A stretch of DNA of 50,434 bases from JABWBR01 sp036741235 (GTDB taxonomy: Bacteria; Bacteroidota; Bacteroidia; Chitinophagales; Saprospiraceae). This document shows positions 22,574 through 32,200 of the stretch, piece after piece. Location of the stretch: positions 1-50,434 of the forward strand of contig DAINSQ010000011.1 in assembly GCA_036741235.1 (NCBI GenBank), in the 5' to 3' direction. The position numbers and the translations under genes were made by a program. The notes beneath the pieces are model-generated. The model worked only from the letters and a program-made list of their open reading frames with translations, did not search any database and was not told where the DNA came from. Every line of letters starts with the position of its first letter. Within the stretch, counting starts at the first letter, position 1.

Positions 22574-24517
22574 TACAAAATGATCCACCTTTTCAATTAA
22601 CAGCGGCAGCAGCGTTTGGTAATCGCCTACGATGCCGAAATCAGCCGAATTAAACATATTCGAATCGGGATCGCTGTCGATGGCCAGTACTTTGCCCGAC
22701 TCTTTCATGCCGCTGGTGTGCTGTATAGCCCCGGAGATCGCCACGGCGATATACACCTTGGGCCGCACGGTTTTACCCGACTGGCCGATTTGGCGGCTGT
22801 ACGGCGCGAAGCCTCGGTCGACGGCCTGCCGGCTGGCGCCCCAGTCGGCTTTGAATCCTCTGGCTTTGAGCGCATCGGCGAACGCTTTGATGAGTTTGAA
22901 ATCATCAATCTCGCCGCAGGGTCTGCCTCCGCAAACGATGACGTCAGCGCTGAACAGGCTCTGACTGCCGGTTTCGTTGCGCTGGGTGTCAAGTAGGTCT
23001 ACGATGAAGTCTTTGGGCGTGAGTTCGGCTTTGAATTCGGTAATTTTCCCCTGTCTGCTGTTGTCGGCGGGCAAGGCTTCAAAGGTTCCGGGGCGGGCCG
23101 TGGCCATCTGCGGGCACCAGAAGCCGATAATCGTGGCCAGCTTGCTCTCGCCGTAGGTGGGCCTGATGGCTTCCAGACAAGGGTACAGGACGGCTTTTTG
23201 TTTTTTGTTGACGTATTCGCCGATTTTCAGGATAGTGCAGTCTGCAGTCACCCCCGCTCTGACGCGGCTACCCAGCCGGGGGGCCAGCTCGCGACCCGAG
23301 GTGGTGGCTCCGAAAAGGGCGATTTCAGGGTTTCGAGCTTTAATCACCTGCGAGAGTACCGCCGTAAAAGGCAGTGTCGAGTATTCTTTCAGCCGGGAGT
23401 CGTTGACAACGATCACCTCGTCGGCGCCGTGGGCGATGACCTGTCCGGCAAAGGGCGTAACTTCGTCTCCGATTAGCACAGCTGTCACCGTCGTCTGTAG
23501 TTCGTCGGCCAGGCGGCGCGCCGGGTTGAGAATTTCAAATGACGAAGGCGCTACATGGTCGCCGTTCATTTCTACCCAGGTGAGAATGCCTTTGGCGCCG
23601 TTCCGGAAATCGACTCGCGGATACGCGGCATATTTGGCCAATTGCTCGGGGCTTTCGGGTTCTTCCTCTTCTTCTTCGCCTGTATCGCCGATATCAGTAG
23701 CGGCAGCCGCCGTATGGCCGTCGTTAAATATTGGCGCCAGCTGTTCTATCAACGCTTCCGGCGTTGCAGCCCGGAGCATGGTGACCGGCGGGCGACTGCG
23801 TTTGATGTTGACGACTTTGGAAACCAGGGTAGGGGAGCCGCCCAGGCCCACCTCCGCCGGCGCCAGGCCGATGTCGTCGAGCGTGTAGGTCTCTATTTGC
23901 GCTTCGCGCGCCCGTATGGCATCGCTAAGCGACGCCCGCCGGGCGTGAATGGCGGTTGGCGCTACCGAAACGATACAGGGTACGGGCACTCGCAGCCGCT
24001 GGTGGCCGCCTTCGATCATACGCGCCACTTCCAGGTGGTTGCCCTGGTAGTTAACTTCCTCGACAAAAGTTGCCTGCGGAATACCCAGGTTTTCGCCTAC
24101 CTGCGAGGGCACGTGCGCCGTATCGCCGTCGCTGGTCTGCCTGCCGGCGAAAATGATATAGGGCTCGTCGTTGTTCTTGGGCAGTAATTTTTCTTTCAGC
24201 AAAGTAGATATCGCCAAACCGGTGGCGAAAGTATCGGAACCGCCCAGTCGTTTATCAGACAGCAATACTGCGCGGTCGTAACCCAGCGACAGCGCCTTGC
24301 GAAGCGATTGTTCGAAACTCCCCGGCCCCATAGATACCACGATCAACTCGGCATCGGGCACTTTGGCCTTGATCTCCAGGCCCTGCTCAAGGCCGAAAGT
24401 ACAGTCTACGTTAATCATCGACTTGGCCCGCGTGCGGTCCATCAAACCGTCGGCGCCCATGCGCATCTCGGATGGCAGGGGCACTTGTTTCATCAGACTA
24501 ATGATTTTGAGTGCCAT
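22553..24517 (-). CDS. electron transfer flavoprotein, EtfB-EtfA fusion
   Basis: A 654-residue fusion of both ETF subunits. Residues 1-265 match EtfB, with MKQVPLPSEM near the start and the nucleotide site GRQTSDGDTAHVP (125-137). An acidic linker at about 281-290 joins them. Residues about 310-654 match EtfA, ending in the FAD domain with GRELAPRLGSR, YIAVAISGAIQHTSGM and AIDSDPDSNMFNSAD. ETF takes electrons from acyl-CoA and related dehydrogenases. The ETF-quinone oxidoreductase gene ends 6 bp upstream, so the pair forms one operon feeding the quinone pool. Usually the subunits are separate genes. The final residues derive from the 8-bp repeat array. Confidence 0.92.
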   Translation of the reverse strand: MALKIISLMKQVPLPSEMRMGADGLMDRTRAKSMINVDCTFGLEQGLEIKAKVPDAELIVVSMGPGSFEQSLRKALSLGYDRAVLLSDKRLGGSDTFATGLAISTLLKEKLLPKNNDEPYIIFAGRQTSDGDTAHVPSQVGENLGIPQATFVEEVNYQGNHLEVARMIEGGHQRLRVPVPCIVSVAPTAIHARRASLSDAIRAREAQIETYTLDDIGLAPAEVGLGGSPTLVSKVVNIKRSRPPVTMLRAATPEALIEQLAPIFNDGHTAAAATDIGDTGEEEEEEPESPEQLAKYAAYPRVDFRNGAKGILTWVEMNGDHVAPSSFEILNPARRLADELQTTVTAVLIGDEVTPFAGQVIAHGADEVIVVNDSRLKEYSTLPFTAVLSQVIKARNPEIALFGATTSGRELAPRLGSRVRAGVTADCTILKIGEYVNKKQKAVLYPCLEAIRPTYGESKLATIIGFWCPQMATARPGTFEALPADNSRQGKITEFKAELTPKDFIVDLLDTQRNETGSQSLFSADVIVCGGRPCGEIDDFKLIKAFADALKARGFKADWGASRQAVDRGFAPYSRQIGQSGKTVRPKVYIAVAISGAIQHTSGMKESGKVLAIDSDPDSNMFNSADFGIVGDYQTLLPLLIEKVDHFVGDRVTG

Positions 24518-24523
24518 AGCAGT

Positions 24524-26212
24524 CTACATGTTTACATATTCCGGACCATCGCCGCCGTAAGGAACGGTCCAGGTTACGTTGTGGAAGGGATCTTTAATGT
24601 CGCAGGTCTTGCAGTGCAAACAATTGGAGGGGTGCAACACCAGGCTTTTGGCGTTTGTCTTTATGTCGGTGACAATTTCAAACACGTTGGCCGGGCAAAA
24701 ACCCTGGCAGGGCGCGTTGTATTTGTCGATGCACTCCTGGCAGGTTTGCAGGTCGGGCACTACGATATGGGAGGGTTGTTCTTCGTCGTGTTTGGTACCT
24801 GAATAGAATAGGTTGGTTTCTTTATCAAAGGTGGTTTTTTTGTCAAAAACCATTTGCCCCTTGAATTTCGATTGAAATGACGACCCGTTGAGGTGGTCGA
24901 GCAGGTGGTAATGCTTGTAATCTTCGGGCATTTCCATTTTTCCGCTGAGGGAAAAACCGCGCCCGCCGGTGATTAACTGCGTGCCGAAATGCATCATGCC
25001 GGCGATGAGGTTGGACTTGAATCCCTGCCTGAAATTCCTAACGGGGTAGAGGGTTTTGTGGATCGGACTTTGTCGGAATAGCTTTTCGTAGCGCTGCAGT
25101 TGTTGTTGCGAAAAATCGTTTTGCTGTAAGGCCTCAAAAGCTGTTTTTGCGGCCAACATGCCGGAATATATCGCCAGGTGGATGCCTTTCAGGCTGGGCA
25201 TGGCCACGAGCCCGGCAGAGTCGCCCACGATCATCACGTTGTCGTGGTACAACTGCGGTATGGCGAAAAAGCCGCCTTCCGGAATCGTTTTGGCGCCGTA
25301 ACGGATCATCTTGCCTCCCGCTATTAGATTGGCCACAAAGGGGTGTTTTTTATACATTTGAAAAGCGTGGTGCGGGTCGAATCCGGGGTCGGCATAGTCG
25401 AGGCCTACTGCCAGTCCCAACGCAACCACGGTACTGCTCATGCCGTAGATAAAAGCGCCGCCGAACTGGTCGAGCGACAGCGGGTAGCCCATGCTGTGCG
25501 CTACGTAGCCGGCTTCGATGCGACCTTCAGGGATTTCCCATACTTCCTTGACGCCCAGCGAATAGATCTGCGGATTGCGGCCTTTGTCGAGTTGAAAGCG
25601 CTGTATCAGCATTTTGGCGAGGCTTCCGCGCGTACCTTCGGCCAGAATGGTCAGGCGCGCGCGCACCCGCGTAGGCGGCTGGTAGTTGGGCATGGGCTCG
25701 CCGTGTTTGTCGATGCCCGAAGCGCCGGTAAGCACCCCCGCCACTTTGCCGTCTTCGTACCACAACTCGGCAGCGCTGAAGCCCGGGAATATTTGCACGC
25801 CTTTTTTTTCGGCAATGTCGGCCAGCCAACGCGTAATTTTGCCCAGCGAAGCCACATAATTGCCTTTGTTGTCAAAATAAGGCAGGCTTACCGGCGAGGT
25901 AAAGTGATGGTTGCGCGTAAAATAAAATACGTTTTCTTTCGTCACCGGAGATTCAAAAGGCATATCCCGCTCCGCCACGTCAGGCAATAACTCGCGCAGC
26001 GCCGAAGGATTGACTACGGCGCCCGACAGGATGTGGTTGCCAATGGCGGCGCCCTTTTCCAGCAACATTATTTTTGCCGGCGGCGCTTGATCTGAATTGG
26101 TGCGGTTGGCTTGGAGGAGATCGGAAAGGTGAATCGCGGTAGCTAATCCGGCGGGGCCCCCGCCAATAATCAGCATGTCTGTGTCAACGGTTGGTATCTT
26201 GCTCATAACCAT
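24524..26212 (-). CDS. electron transfer flavoprotein-quinone oxidoreductase (ETF-QO)
   Basis: A 562-residue flavoprotein. The FAD site IIGGGPAGLATAIHL is near residue 15, and GDSAGLVAMPSLKGIHLAI near the middle. The C-terminal ferredoxin-like part ends with FCPANVFEI and CLHCKTCDIKDP, the 4Fe-4S cluster ligands, and the terminal GGDGPEYVNM typical of the family. It oxidises reduced ETF and reduces membrane quinone. Extra cysteines (CQECIDKYNAPCQG) precede the usual four, which is unusual. The first Met at 26212 or Met3 at 26206 could be the start. The ETF fusion follows 6 bp downstream. Confidence 0.93.
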   Translation of the reverse strand: MVMSKIPTVDTDMLIIGGGPAGLATAIHLSDLLQANRTNSDQAPPAKIMLLEKGAAIGNHILSGAVVNPSALRELLPDVAERDMPFESPVTKENVFYFTRNHHFTSPVSLPYFDNKGNYVASLGKITRWLADIAEKKGVQIFPGFSAAELWYEDGKVAGVLTGASGIDKHGEPMPNYQPPTRVRARLTILAEGTRGSLAKMLIQRFQLDKGRNPQIYSLGVKEVWEIPEGRIEAGYVAHSMGYPLSLDQFGGAFIYGMSSTVVALGLAVGLDYADPGFDPHHAFQMYKKHPFVANLIAGGKMIRYGAKTIPEGGFFAIPQLYHDNVMIVGDSAGLVAMPSLKGIHLAIYSGMLAAKTAFEALQQNDFSQQQLQRYEKLFRQSPIHKTLYPVRNFRQGFKSNLIAGMMHFGTQLITGGRGFSLSGKMEMPEDYKHYHLLDHLNGSSFQSKFKGQMVFDKKTTFDKETNLFYSGTKHDEEQPSHIVVPDLQTCQECIDKYNAPCQGFCPANVFEIVTDIKTNAKSLVLHPSNCLHCKTCDIKDPFHNVTWTVPYGGDGPEYVNM

Positions 26213-26354
26213 GAAAATTCAACCCGCTGCGAGCGGATGTATCTGAACGCTACATGGTCAATATAAGATTTTTTTCAATACCTTTTTTTAAAGTCTATCA
26301 GAACAATATTTTGAATAGTCGAAAATGATAATGTTATGACAATTGCAAACGGCG

Positions 26355-27593
26355 TCAACCTTCTCTCCTGATTGCATCTACCGGGGTTAGCCTGGCTGCC
26401 TTCCACGCCGGGTACGAACCGAAAACAATCCCGATAATAATAGCCGCCAGTATCACAATGAGCAGCGATTGGGGGTTAAAAGCGGCATGAAACTGCACCT
26501 GGGTTGCCATGCGAACAATCGGAATGGCGATTTTTATGGTAAGCATACCCAGGCCAAAACCAATCAAGCTGCCTGAGACGGAGATAGCCAGCGCCTCGGC
26601 CAGGAATTGCATCCCGATATCGCTGCGCCGGGCGCCGATGGCTTTGCGGATGCCTATTTCGCGGGTACGCTCGGTGACCGACATAAGCAATACATTCATC
26701 ACGCCGATGCCGCCCACAACGATGGCGATGCCTGTGATGAGGCCCATCACGACTTTAAACACGCGAATACCTTTTCTCACTTGCTCAACCCGGAATTCAT
26801 TGGTAAATACGTCGAAGGCGGCTTTGCCGCCGGATATGTTGGCGTCGAGCCAGCGCTCGGCGGCGGCTTTAACCTCGGGTACGCGCTCCACTTTGCCGGT
26901 TACCAGGGCGAGGGTAGGGGGGTGCTCTTTTAGTAAATCTTCGTCGATGCGCTGCAAGGGCGTCAATACCCTGGGCGATTCCATGGCTTCGCCGGCAGGG
27001 AGGATACCTACGATGGTCAGTGATTGCCGGCGAAAAAGCAAATGTTTGCCTAGCAACGACGACGACTGCCCGCCCCGGGCCAGTTTTTCGGCCAACGAAT
27101 TGGAAATCACGGCTGTCGAGTCGCCACGGCGGATCTCTTCGGGGCGGAACAACCTGCCGTGGGCTACCTTCAAAGGCTTTTTCAGGTCAAAATTGGTAGC
27201 GCCGCTGATCAGCGCCGGGCTTTGAACCGTATCGCCGGCCAATTTGACCATGCCGCTGACAATAGTGTATAGGCCGTAAGCTTTTATATCGGGCGCCAAT
27301 TGGCGGGCCAATGTGTCGGCTTGAGCCGGCGACAGCCAGGTCGCTTTTTCGCGGGCTATCCACACGCCGTCGATTTTATCCCTGGTTTTGGGGACAATCT
27401 CCATCGCCTGCAGGTCGGTGGTGCCCGCTATCTGTTCGCGTCCGTATTTTTCCATGCCGTCGCCCAGGGCCAGGATGGCTACCAGCGCGCCAACGCCGAT
27501 GACGATGCCTAGTGTAGACAAAAGCGTATGCAGCGGATTGGCGCCCAGTGTGCGAAACGCCATAGATGCCGAGGTGCGAATGAGTTTGAACAT
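26355..27593 (-). CDS. ABC transporter permease (MacB/FtsX family)
   Basis: A 412-residue membrane protein with the MacB layout. An N-terminal membrane segment (STLGIVIGVGALVAILALGDGM) leads to a periplasmic MacB_PCD domain of about 215 residues, followed by three membrane segments of the FtsX domain. The motif SVTERTREIGIRKAIGARR is the cytoplasmic coupling loop. MacB-type pumps export lipoproteins, peptides or drugs and need an ATPase, which is not encoded here, so this is an orphan subunit. It lies downstream of an unrelated helical protein with an 89-bp gap holding a 16-bp palindrome. Confidence 0.9.
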   Translation of the reverse strand: MFKLIRTSASMAFRTLGANPLHTLLSTLGIVIGVGALVAILALGDGMEKYGREQIAGTTDLQAMEIVPKTRDKIDGVWIAREKATWLSPAQADTLARQLAPDIKAYGLYTIVSGMVKLAGDTVQSPALISGATNFDLKKPLKVAHGRLFRPEEIRRGDSTAVISNSLAEKLARGGQSSSLLGKHLLFRRQSLTIVGILPAGEAMESPRVLTPLQRIDEDLLKEHPPTLALVTGKVERVPEVKAAAERWLDANISGGKAAFDVFTNEFRVEQVRKGIRVFKVVMGLITGIAIVVGGIGVMNVLLMSVTERTREIGIRKAIGARRSDIGMQFLAEALAISVSGSLIGFGLGMLTIKIAIPIVRMATQVQFHAAFNPQSLLIVILAAIIIGIVFGSYPAWKAARLTPVDAIRREG

Positions 27594-27603
27594 GCGATCA
27601 GGT

Positions 27604-27619
27604 TATTGAGGCCTCAATA
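27604..27619. promoter_or_regulatory. 16-bp perfect palindrome before the permease gene
   Basis: TATTGAGGCCTCAATA is a perfect palindrome 10 bp upstream of the permease start codon. It may be an operator; no regulator gene lies nearby. Confidence 0.45.
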
Positions 27620-27682
27620 TTGGCGAAAGCAAAATGAAATAACCAATTTTTGGGAAGTAAACCGGTTTTACACAGACGAATG

Positions 27683-29125
27683 TCACAATCGCTCCAATCG
27701 CTGAACCAGCCAGTCTTTGTTGGCCAAGGGCGAAGTGCCGGCAATAAGCGAGGATAGCTCTGCCCTGCGCTGTTCTTTGACAACCTGCGTCAGTGTCGAA
27801 GCCTGTATGTTGAACTGGTACAACTTGGCGGCAATTTTGAAAAAATTGACGTTGGAGTTTTTCTGGTAGTCGGATAGTTGCAGGTTGCGCGATAAATACA
27901 AGCGCGTGGCCTCCAGCAGCGAGAAAAAAGGCTCGGTTTCCTGTAGCTCGAAGTAGCTTTTGAGTTGGATGATCTTGGCCGACAAGTGGTAGTAAGCATC
28001 GTTAAACGCTACTGCTTGCAGCATTTTCAAAGCGTGTTGGAATTCTTTTTTTTCAAAATAAAGGGATGCCAGGCTGAAATGGTAGACGTTGTGGCGGTCT
28101 TCAGGCCATAAGTCGTGTTGGTATTTTTCGATAAATGCGGCAGTCCAGCCAAATTCTTTGAGCCGGATGCCTGCCGTGGCAATATTGATAAATGACCATT
28201 GGGTGAGATAGCCGTTTTTGAAAATAATTTTTTGCTCGAGCAAAACGCGGTATAGGTCCAGTATATCGCGGTAATAACCGGTTTGCCCCGAGTTGATCTT
28301 TTTTACGCAATAATTCAACCCGTAATTATATAAGGTGCGCAATTCGTCGGCTGGAAACAAATGGGCGGCAGCGTCGAGCATGTCTTTCCACTGGCGGTAT
28401 GGCTCATCCTGGTGTTCCTGGAGCAATTGGAGGGTGTGGAGGTAAACCTGAACTGCCGGAATGGATTGCAAATGCAGGCGGTTTTGGCGACAGTAGCCCA
28501 GGATGTCTTCCAGGAAATGGCACTGGTAGCCGGCGTTGACCACCGTATTGCGGCTCACCATATCGCAGGCCGTTCGGAGCTTTTCGATGATGTAGAAGAG
28601 GTCAAGCGCGTCGTTTTTCTTTTGCAGGCTTTCGTCGTATTTGCGCGTTTGGCCGATGGCGTAGCGGTCCAGCTTGTCGTAAAGCTGATAGTCGGAATAG
28701 TAATAATCGGCGTTGCGCAGGTTGGATTTTTGCTGTAACTGCTGAAAGCGCGCAACATTGCGGTCCACTTGTTCCAGCATTTCTCGCTCCAGCAATTCCG
28801 AGAGCAGTAAGTCTTGACGCAGTTGAGGCCGCAGCCGGTATTGCTGCCAGGCCAGGAAGTCGTAGGCCAGGCGTAATAGATCGGATATAACATTATTGAT
28901 AGCCAGCTCGTCATATGGCGAAGCCTTTCCAAAAACATACTGAAAGGCGAGCATTTTGTCCAGCCGGTCGTTATCATACGCTGGGGCAAAGGGCTGTAAC
29001 CAGTTGTACAGGCGCTGCGTTTTTTCATTTTTGTTAAAAAAAGGAGAAAAAACCAATTCCCCCAATTTGCTTCGCTCCCGCGTTGTCAATTTTTTTAGTA
29101 GAATAATGAGTTTGGCATTTTTCAT
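27683..29125 (-). CDS. conserved helical protein, unknown function
   Basis: A 480-residue protein with no signal peptide or membrane segment. It begins KLIILLKKLTTRERSKLGEL followed by VFSPFFNKNEKTQRLYNWL, a start I associate with a family found in Saprospirales genomes, though no function is known to me. The rest is rich in Leu, Tyr and Gln with regular helices, as in TPR-like or other helical-repeat proteins; no catalytic motif is seen. It is likely cytoplasmic and may be a scaffold. It has no clear operon partner: the permease gene lies 89 bp downstream with its own palindrome. Confidence 0.72.
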   Translation of the reverse strand: MKNAKLIILLKKLTTRERSKLGELVFSPFFNKNEKTQRLYNWLQPFAPAYDNDRLDKMLAFQYVFGKASPYDELAINNVISDLLRLAYDFLAWQQYRLRPQLRQDLLLSELLEREMLEQVDRNVARFQQLQQKSNLRNADYYYSDYQLYDKLDRYAIGQTRKYDESLQKKNDALDLFYIIEKLRTACDMVSRNTVVNAGYQCHFLEDILGYCRQNRLHLQSIPAVQVYLHTLQLLQEHQDEPYRQWKDMLDAAAHLFPADELRTLYNYGLNYCVKKINSGQTGYYRDILDLYRVLLEQKIIFKNGYLTQWSFINIATAGIRLKEFGWTAAFIEKYQHDLWPEDRHNVYHFSLASLYFEKKEFQHALKMLQAVAFNDAYYHLSAKIIQLKSYFELQETEPFFSLLEATRLYLSRNLQLSDYQKNSNVNFFKIAAKLYQFNIQASTLTQVVKEQRRAELSSLIAGTSPLANKDWLVQRLERL

Positions 29126-29241
29126 TTTTTCTATAAATAGACCATAAAAGTACCTTATTATTAGCTATTTAGAGATATTGCATCAATAAAAAAATGCTAT
29201 AAATTCAAAATATTGTACTTTCCGGGGCCTGTCGGTGAGCA

Positions 29242-29249
29242 TACATTTG
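29242..29249 (+). promoter_or_regulatory. candidate -7 element for the cohesin gene
   Basis: TACATTTG matches the Bacteroidota -7 consensus TAnnTTTG and lies 42 bp before the ATG at 29292. The nearest upstream TTG is 26 bp away, longer than normal, so the match is tentative. Confidence 0.35.
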
Positions 29250-29291
29250 TAACATGAAAAATCAGCATTTACCACCGATAAGTTATATCCT

Positions 29292-32200
29292 ATGAAGAAT
29301 CGAAAATTACTACTGATTGTTTTGCTTTGTTTTGCGGTCTGTTGGTCGTTATTACAAGCTCAAACGAGCCCGTCATGTTTTACGCTTTACACGCCGCCTG
29401 TACAAACTACAGCCGGTGCGCAGGTGTGTATTCCGGTGAAAGCCCGCTCATTTGACAATATCATGTCGGCACAGTACACCCACCTTTGGGATACTGGGTT
29501 GCTGGAATGGGCGAGTATTGAACCCGGCGATTTGCCTGGCGTATCGACGGCCAACTTCGGCCTTGTCGACGATCAACTCGATGCGGGGCAGCTCACTTTT
29601 GCCTGGTTTGACCCCCAGGTACAGGGTGTGAGCCTGCCCGAAGATGTTACGTTGTACCAAATTTGCTTTAACGTCATTGGCAGCGCCGGGCAATACGCCG
29701 GTCTTCACTTTGGCGGCGCCCCCGTTCCTGTCGAGTTGATTAACGGCAATTTACAGGATATCGATCGCTACGGGCTCCTGGGTAGTAGCGTGGCAATTGC
29801 TGCGCCGTCGGCGCCGCTGGTTATTGAGGCCGGTTGTGTGGAGGGAGGGCCATGCGGAGGCGATACTCCCGCCATTGCAATCGACGTTCAAGGCGGCGCC
29901 CCGCCGTTTTTGTATACCTGGAGCGGCCCCAACGGATACAGCGCCTCCTCGGAAGATCTGTTATTTGTATTGCCCGGGACATACAGCCTCACCGTCACCG
30001 ATGTTTCGGGCAGCGAAGTCCAGGCGCTGTTCAGCGTGCCCGATGGCGGCAATTTTACGGTAGATGCTGTTGTTGTGCAGCCCGGCTGCAATGGGAGCAC
30101 CGGCAGCATCGACCTGCAATTGCCGCCTGAGTTGGCGCCCTATACTTTTGCCTGGAATACGCTCGAAACAACGGAAGATATAGGCGGGCTCCCTCCCGGT
30201 ACCTATTCTGTGACTATTACTAGCGGGCAGGGTTGTGCCGCCACGCAAACTTTTGAATTGAGCGCAGAGGAGTTAATCGTTGGTATCACCTATCTGTGCA
30301 ATGTATTTGCCGACTCAACACAGGTTGAAATTTCCAGCCTGGTATGGGGCGGCGGGCAACCGCCGTATATCTTCCAGTGGAGCAACGGCGAAACCGATAC
30401 CTCTGATTTGTTTGCCAGTACGGTGGTGGCGTTGCCCGGCGTTTTCGGCGTAACCGTCACCGACCAAACCGGCTGTCAGTTCGTTGACGACCAGATTATT
30501 CCGCTATGCGGCAATACGCAAATGCTGACGGCTTATTCCTATGAGTGTTTGTTTGAAAATAATACCTGGACGGCCAATGTATCTGTCGCCGTTTGGGATG
30601 GCGGCGTGCCGCCGTACACCTTTATGTGGAGTACCGGCGAAATGACCACAGGCGATTTTGTAAGCACAATCACCGGCCCTGGCAATCAAACCTACGGCGT
30701 GACGATTGTTGATGCCTTGGGCAACGCGTATATCCCCGAGTTGGCCGACCCCGATTGTGGCAATCCTGGCGGTACCGACCTCAACCTGCGTTTCGAAACG
30801 CCGGTCAATGTAATACCCCCCGAGGGCATTGTATGTCTTGACATTGTTGCCGACAATTTTGAGGATATGGTTTCCGCTCAGTTTTCCGTTGAGTGGGACC
30901 CCACGGCCTTTGACTTTGACCACGTCGAGAGCGCTGATTTGCCCAGCGTAAGCGCCTCCAATTTTGGCGATAATCCCTTCTGGCTCAGCCAGGGCAAACT
31001 CGGCTTCTACTGGTATTCGCTGCTGAATACGGCCGATTTGGACTATACGCTGCCCAACGGCGGGGCGTTATTCCGCCTGTGCCTGCGCGCCCGGAGTGAC
31101 GCTGCCGGCGATACCTCGGAGGTGATTTTTAATAACATGCCGACGCCTTTTGAATTTATCGGCCCCGGCGATAATGCCGTACCGTTTGGTTATAGCAGCC
31201 AGGTATTGATCGTAGATGAAAGTCCAATGGGCGAATCTGTCACCTTGCAAGCCGGCGACAAACTCGTTGCTGCCGGCGATAATATATGCGTGCCCGTTAG
31301 TGCCTTGATTTTCAACGATATCCTAAGCCTGCAATTTTCCATGGTGTGGGATACCAGTCTGGCGCACTTTACCGGGATAGAACTGCTTGATTTGCCGGGT
31401 ATCAGTATCAACAATTTCGGGCTTACGCAGGCCGATGAAGGCAGGCTTTCCTTTGCCTGGTTCGACCCCGATCTCAGCGGCGAGACACTGCCGGTAGGCG
31501 CAGGTCTGTTCCGCGTTTGTTTTGACGCGGGCAATACTCCGGGGACCTCGCCTTTCGCTTTCAGCCAATTGCCCACACCGTTTGAAGCCTATAATACCAA
31601 TGACGAGTTCGTACCTTTTGTAGGCCTTGCCGGCAGTATTACTGTGGCCGACCTCATCGTGTGGCCCGGCAACGCTAACGACAACGCGCTGGTCAACCAT
31701 TTCGACCTGTTGCCCATCGGGTTGGCCTATGGCGCCGCCGGTCCGCAACGCCCCAATGCTAATTTGTCATGGGCCGCACAAGGCGCGCCGGGCTGGCAAC
31801 AAGCAACGCCCAATTCGCTCATCAATTACGCGTTTATCGACACCGACGGCAATGGCGTCATTGATGCTTCCGATACCCTGGCACTGGCGCAGAACTGGGG
31901 ACTCCAGCCCACGGCAGGATTACTGGCTGAACAGGACAAGCAACTGCCGGCTGTAGCAAATACGCTTGGCACAACGATCTATGTAAAACCCGATACCCTG
32001 GCGCTCGGCCAGCCGGCTACCTTGCAGATCATGTTGGGTGACATTGACAACCCTGCCCTCGATGTTTACGGCCTTGCTTTTTCTATCATTTACGACCCCG
32101 ACGCCGTGGTAGCCGGCAGCGTATACGCCACTTTCGCCGAATCATGGCTCCGCCAACCGGGAGGCGACCTCATAGCGGTTGCCCGCGAAGACAACGGCAA

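Noticed and set aside
22616..24187. Several long plus-strand frames opposite the ETF fusion
   Set aside because: They follow the ETF codon pattern on the other strand and resemble no protein family.
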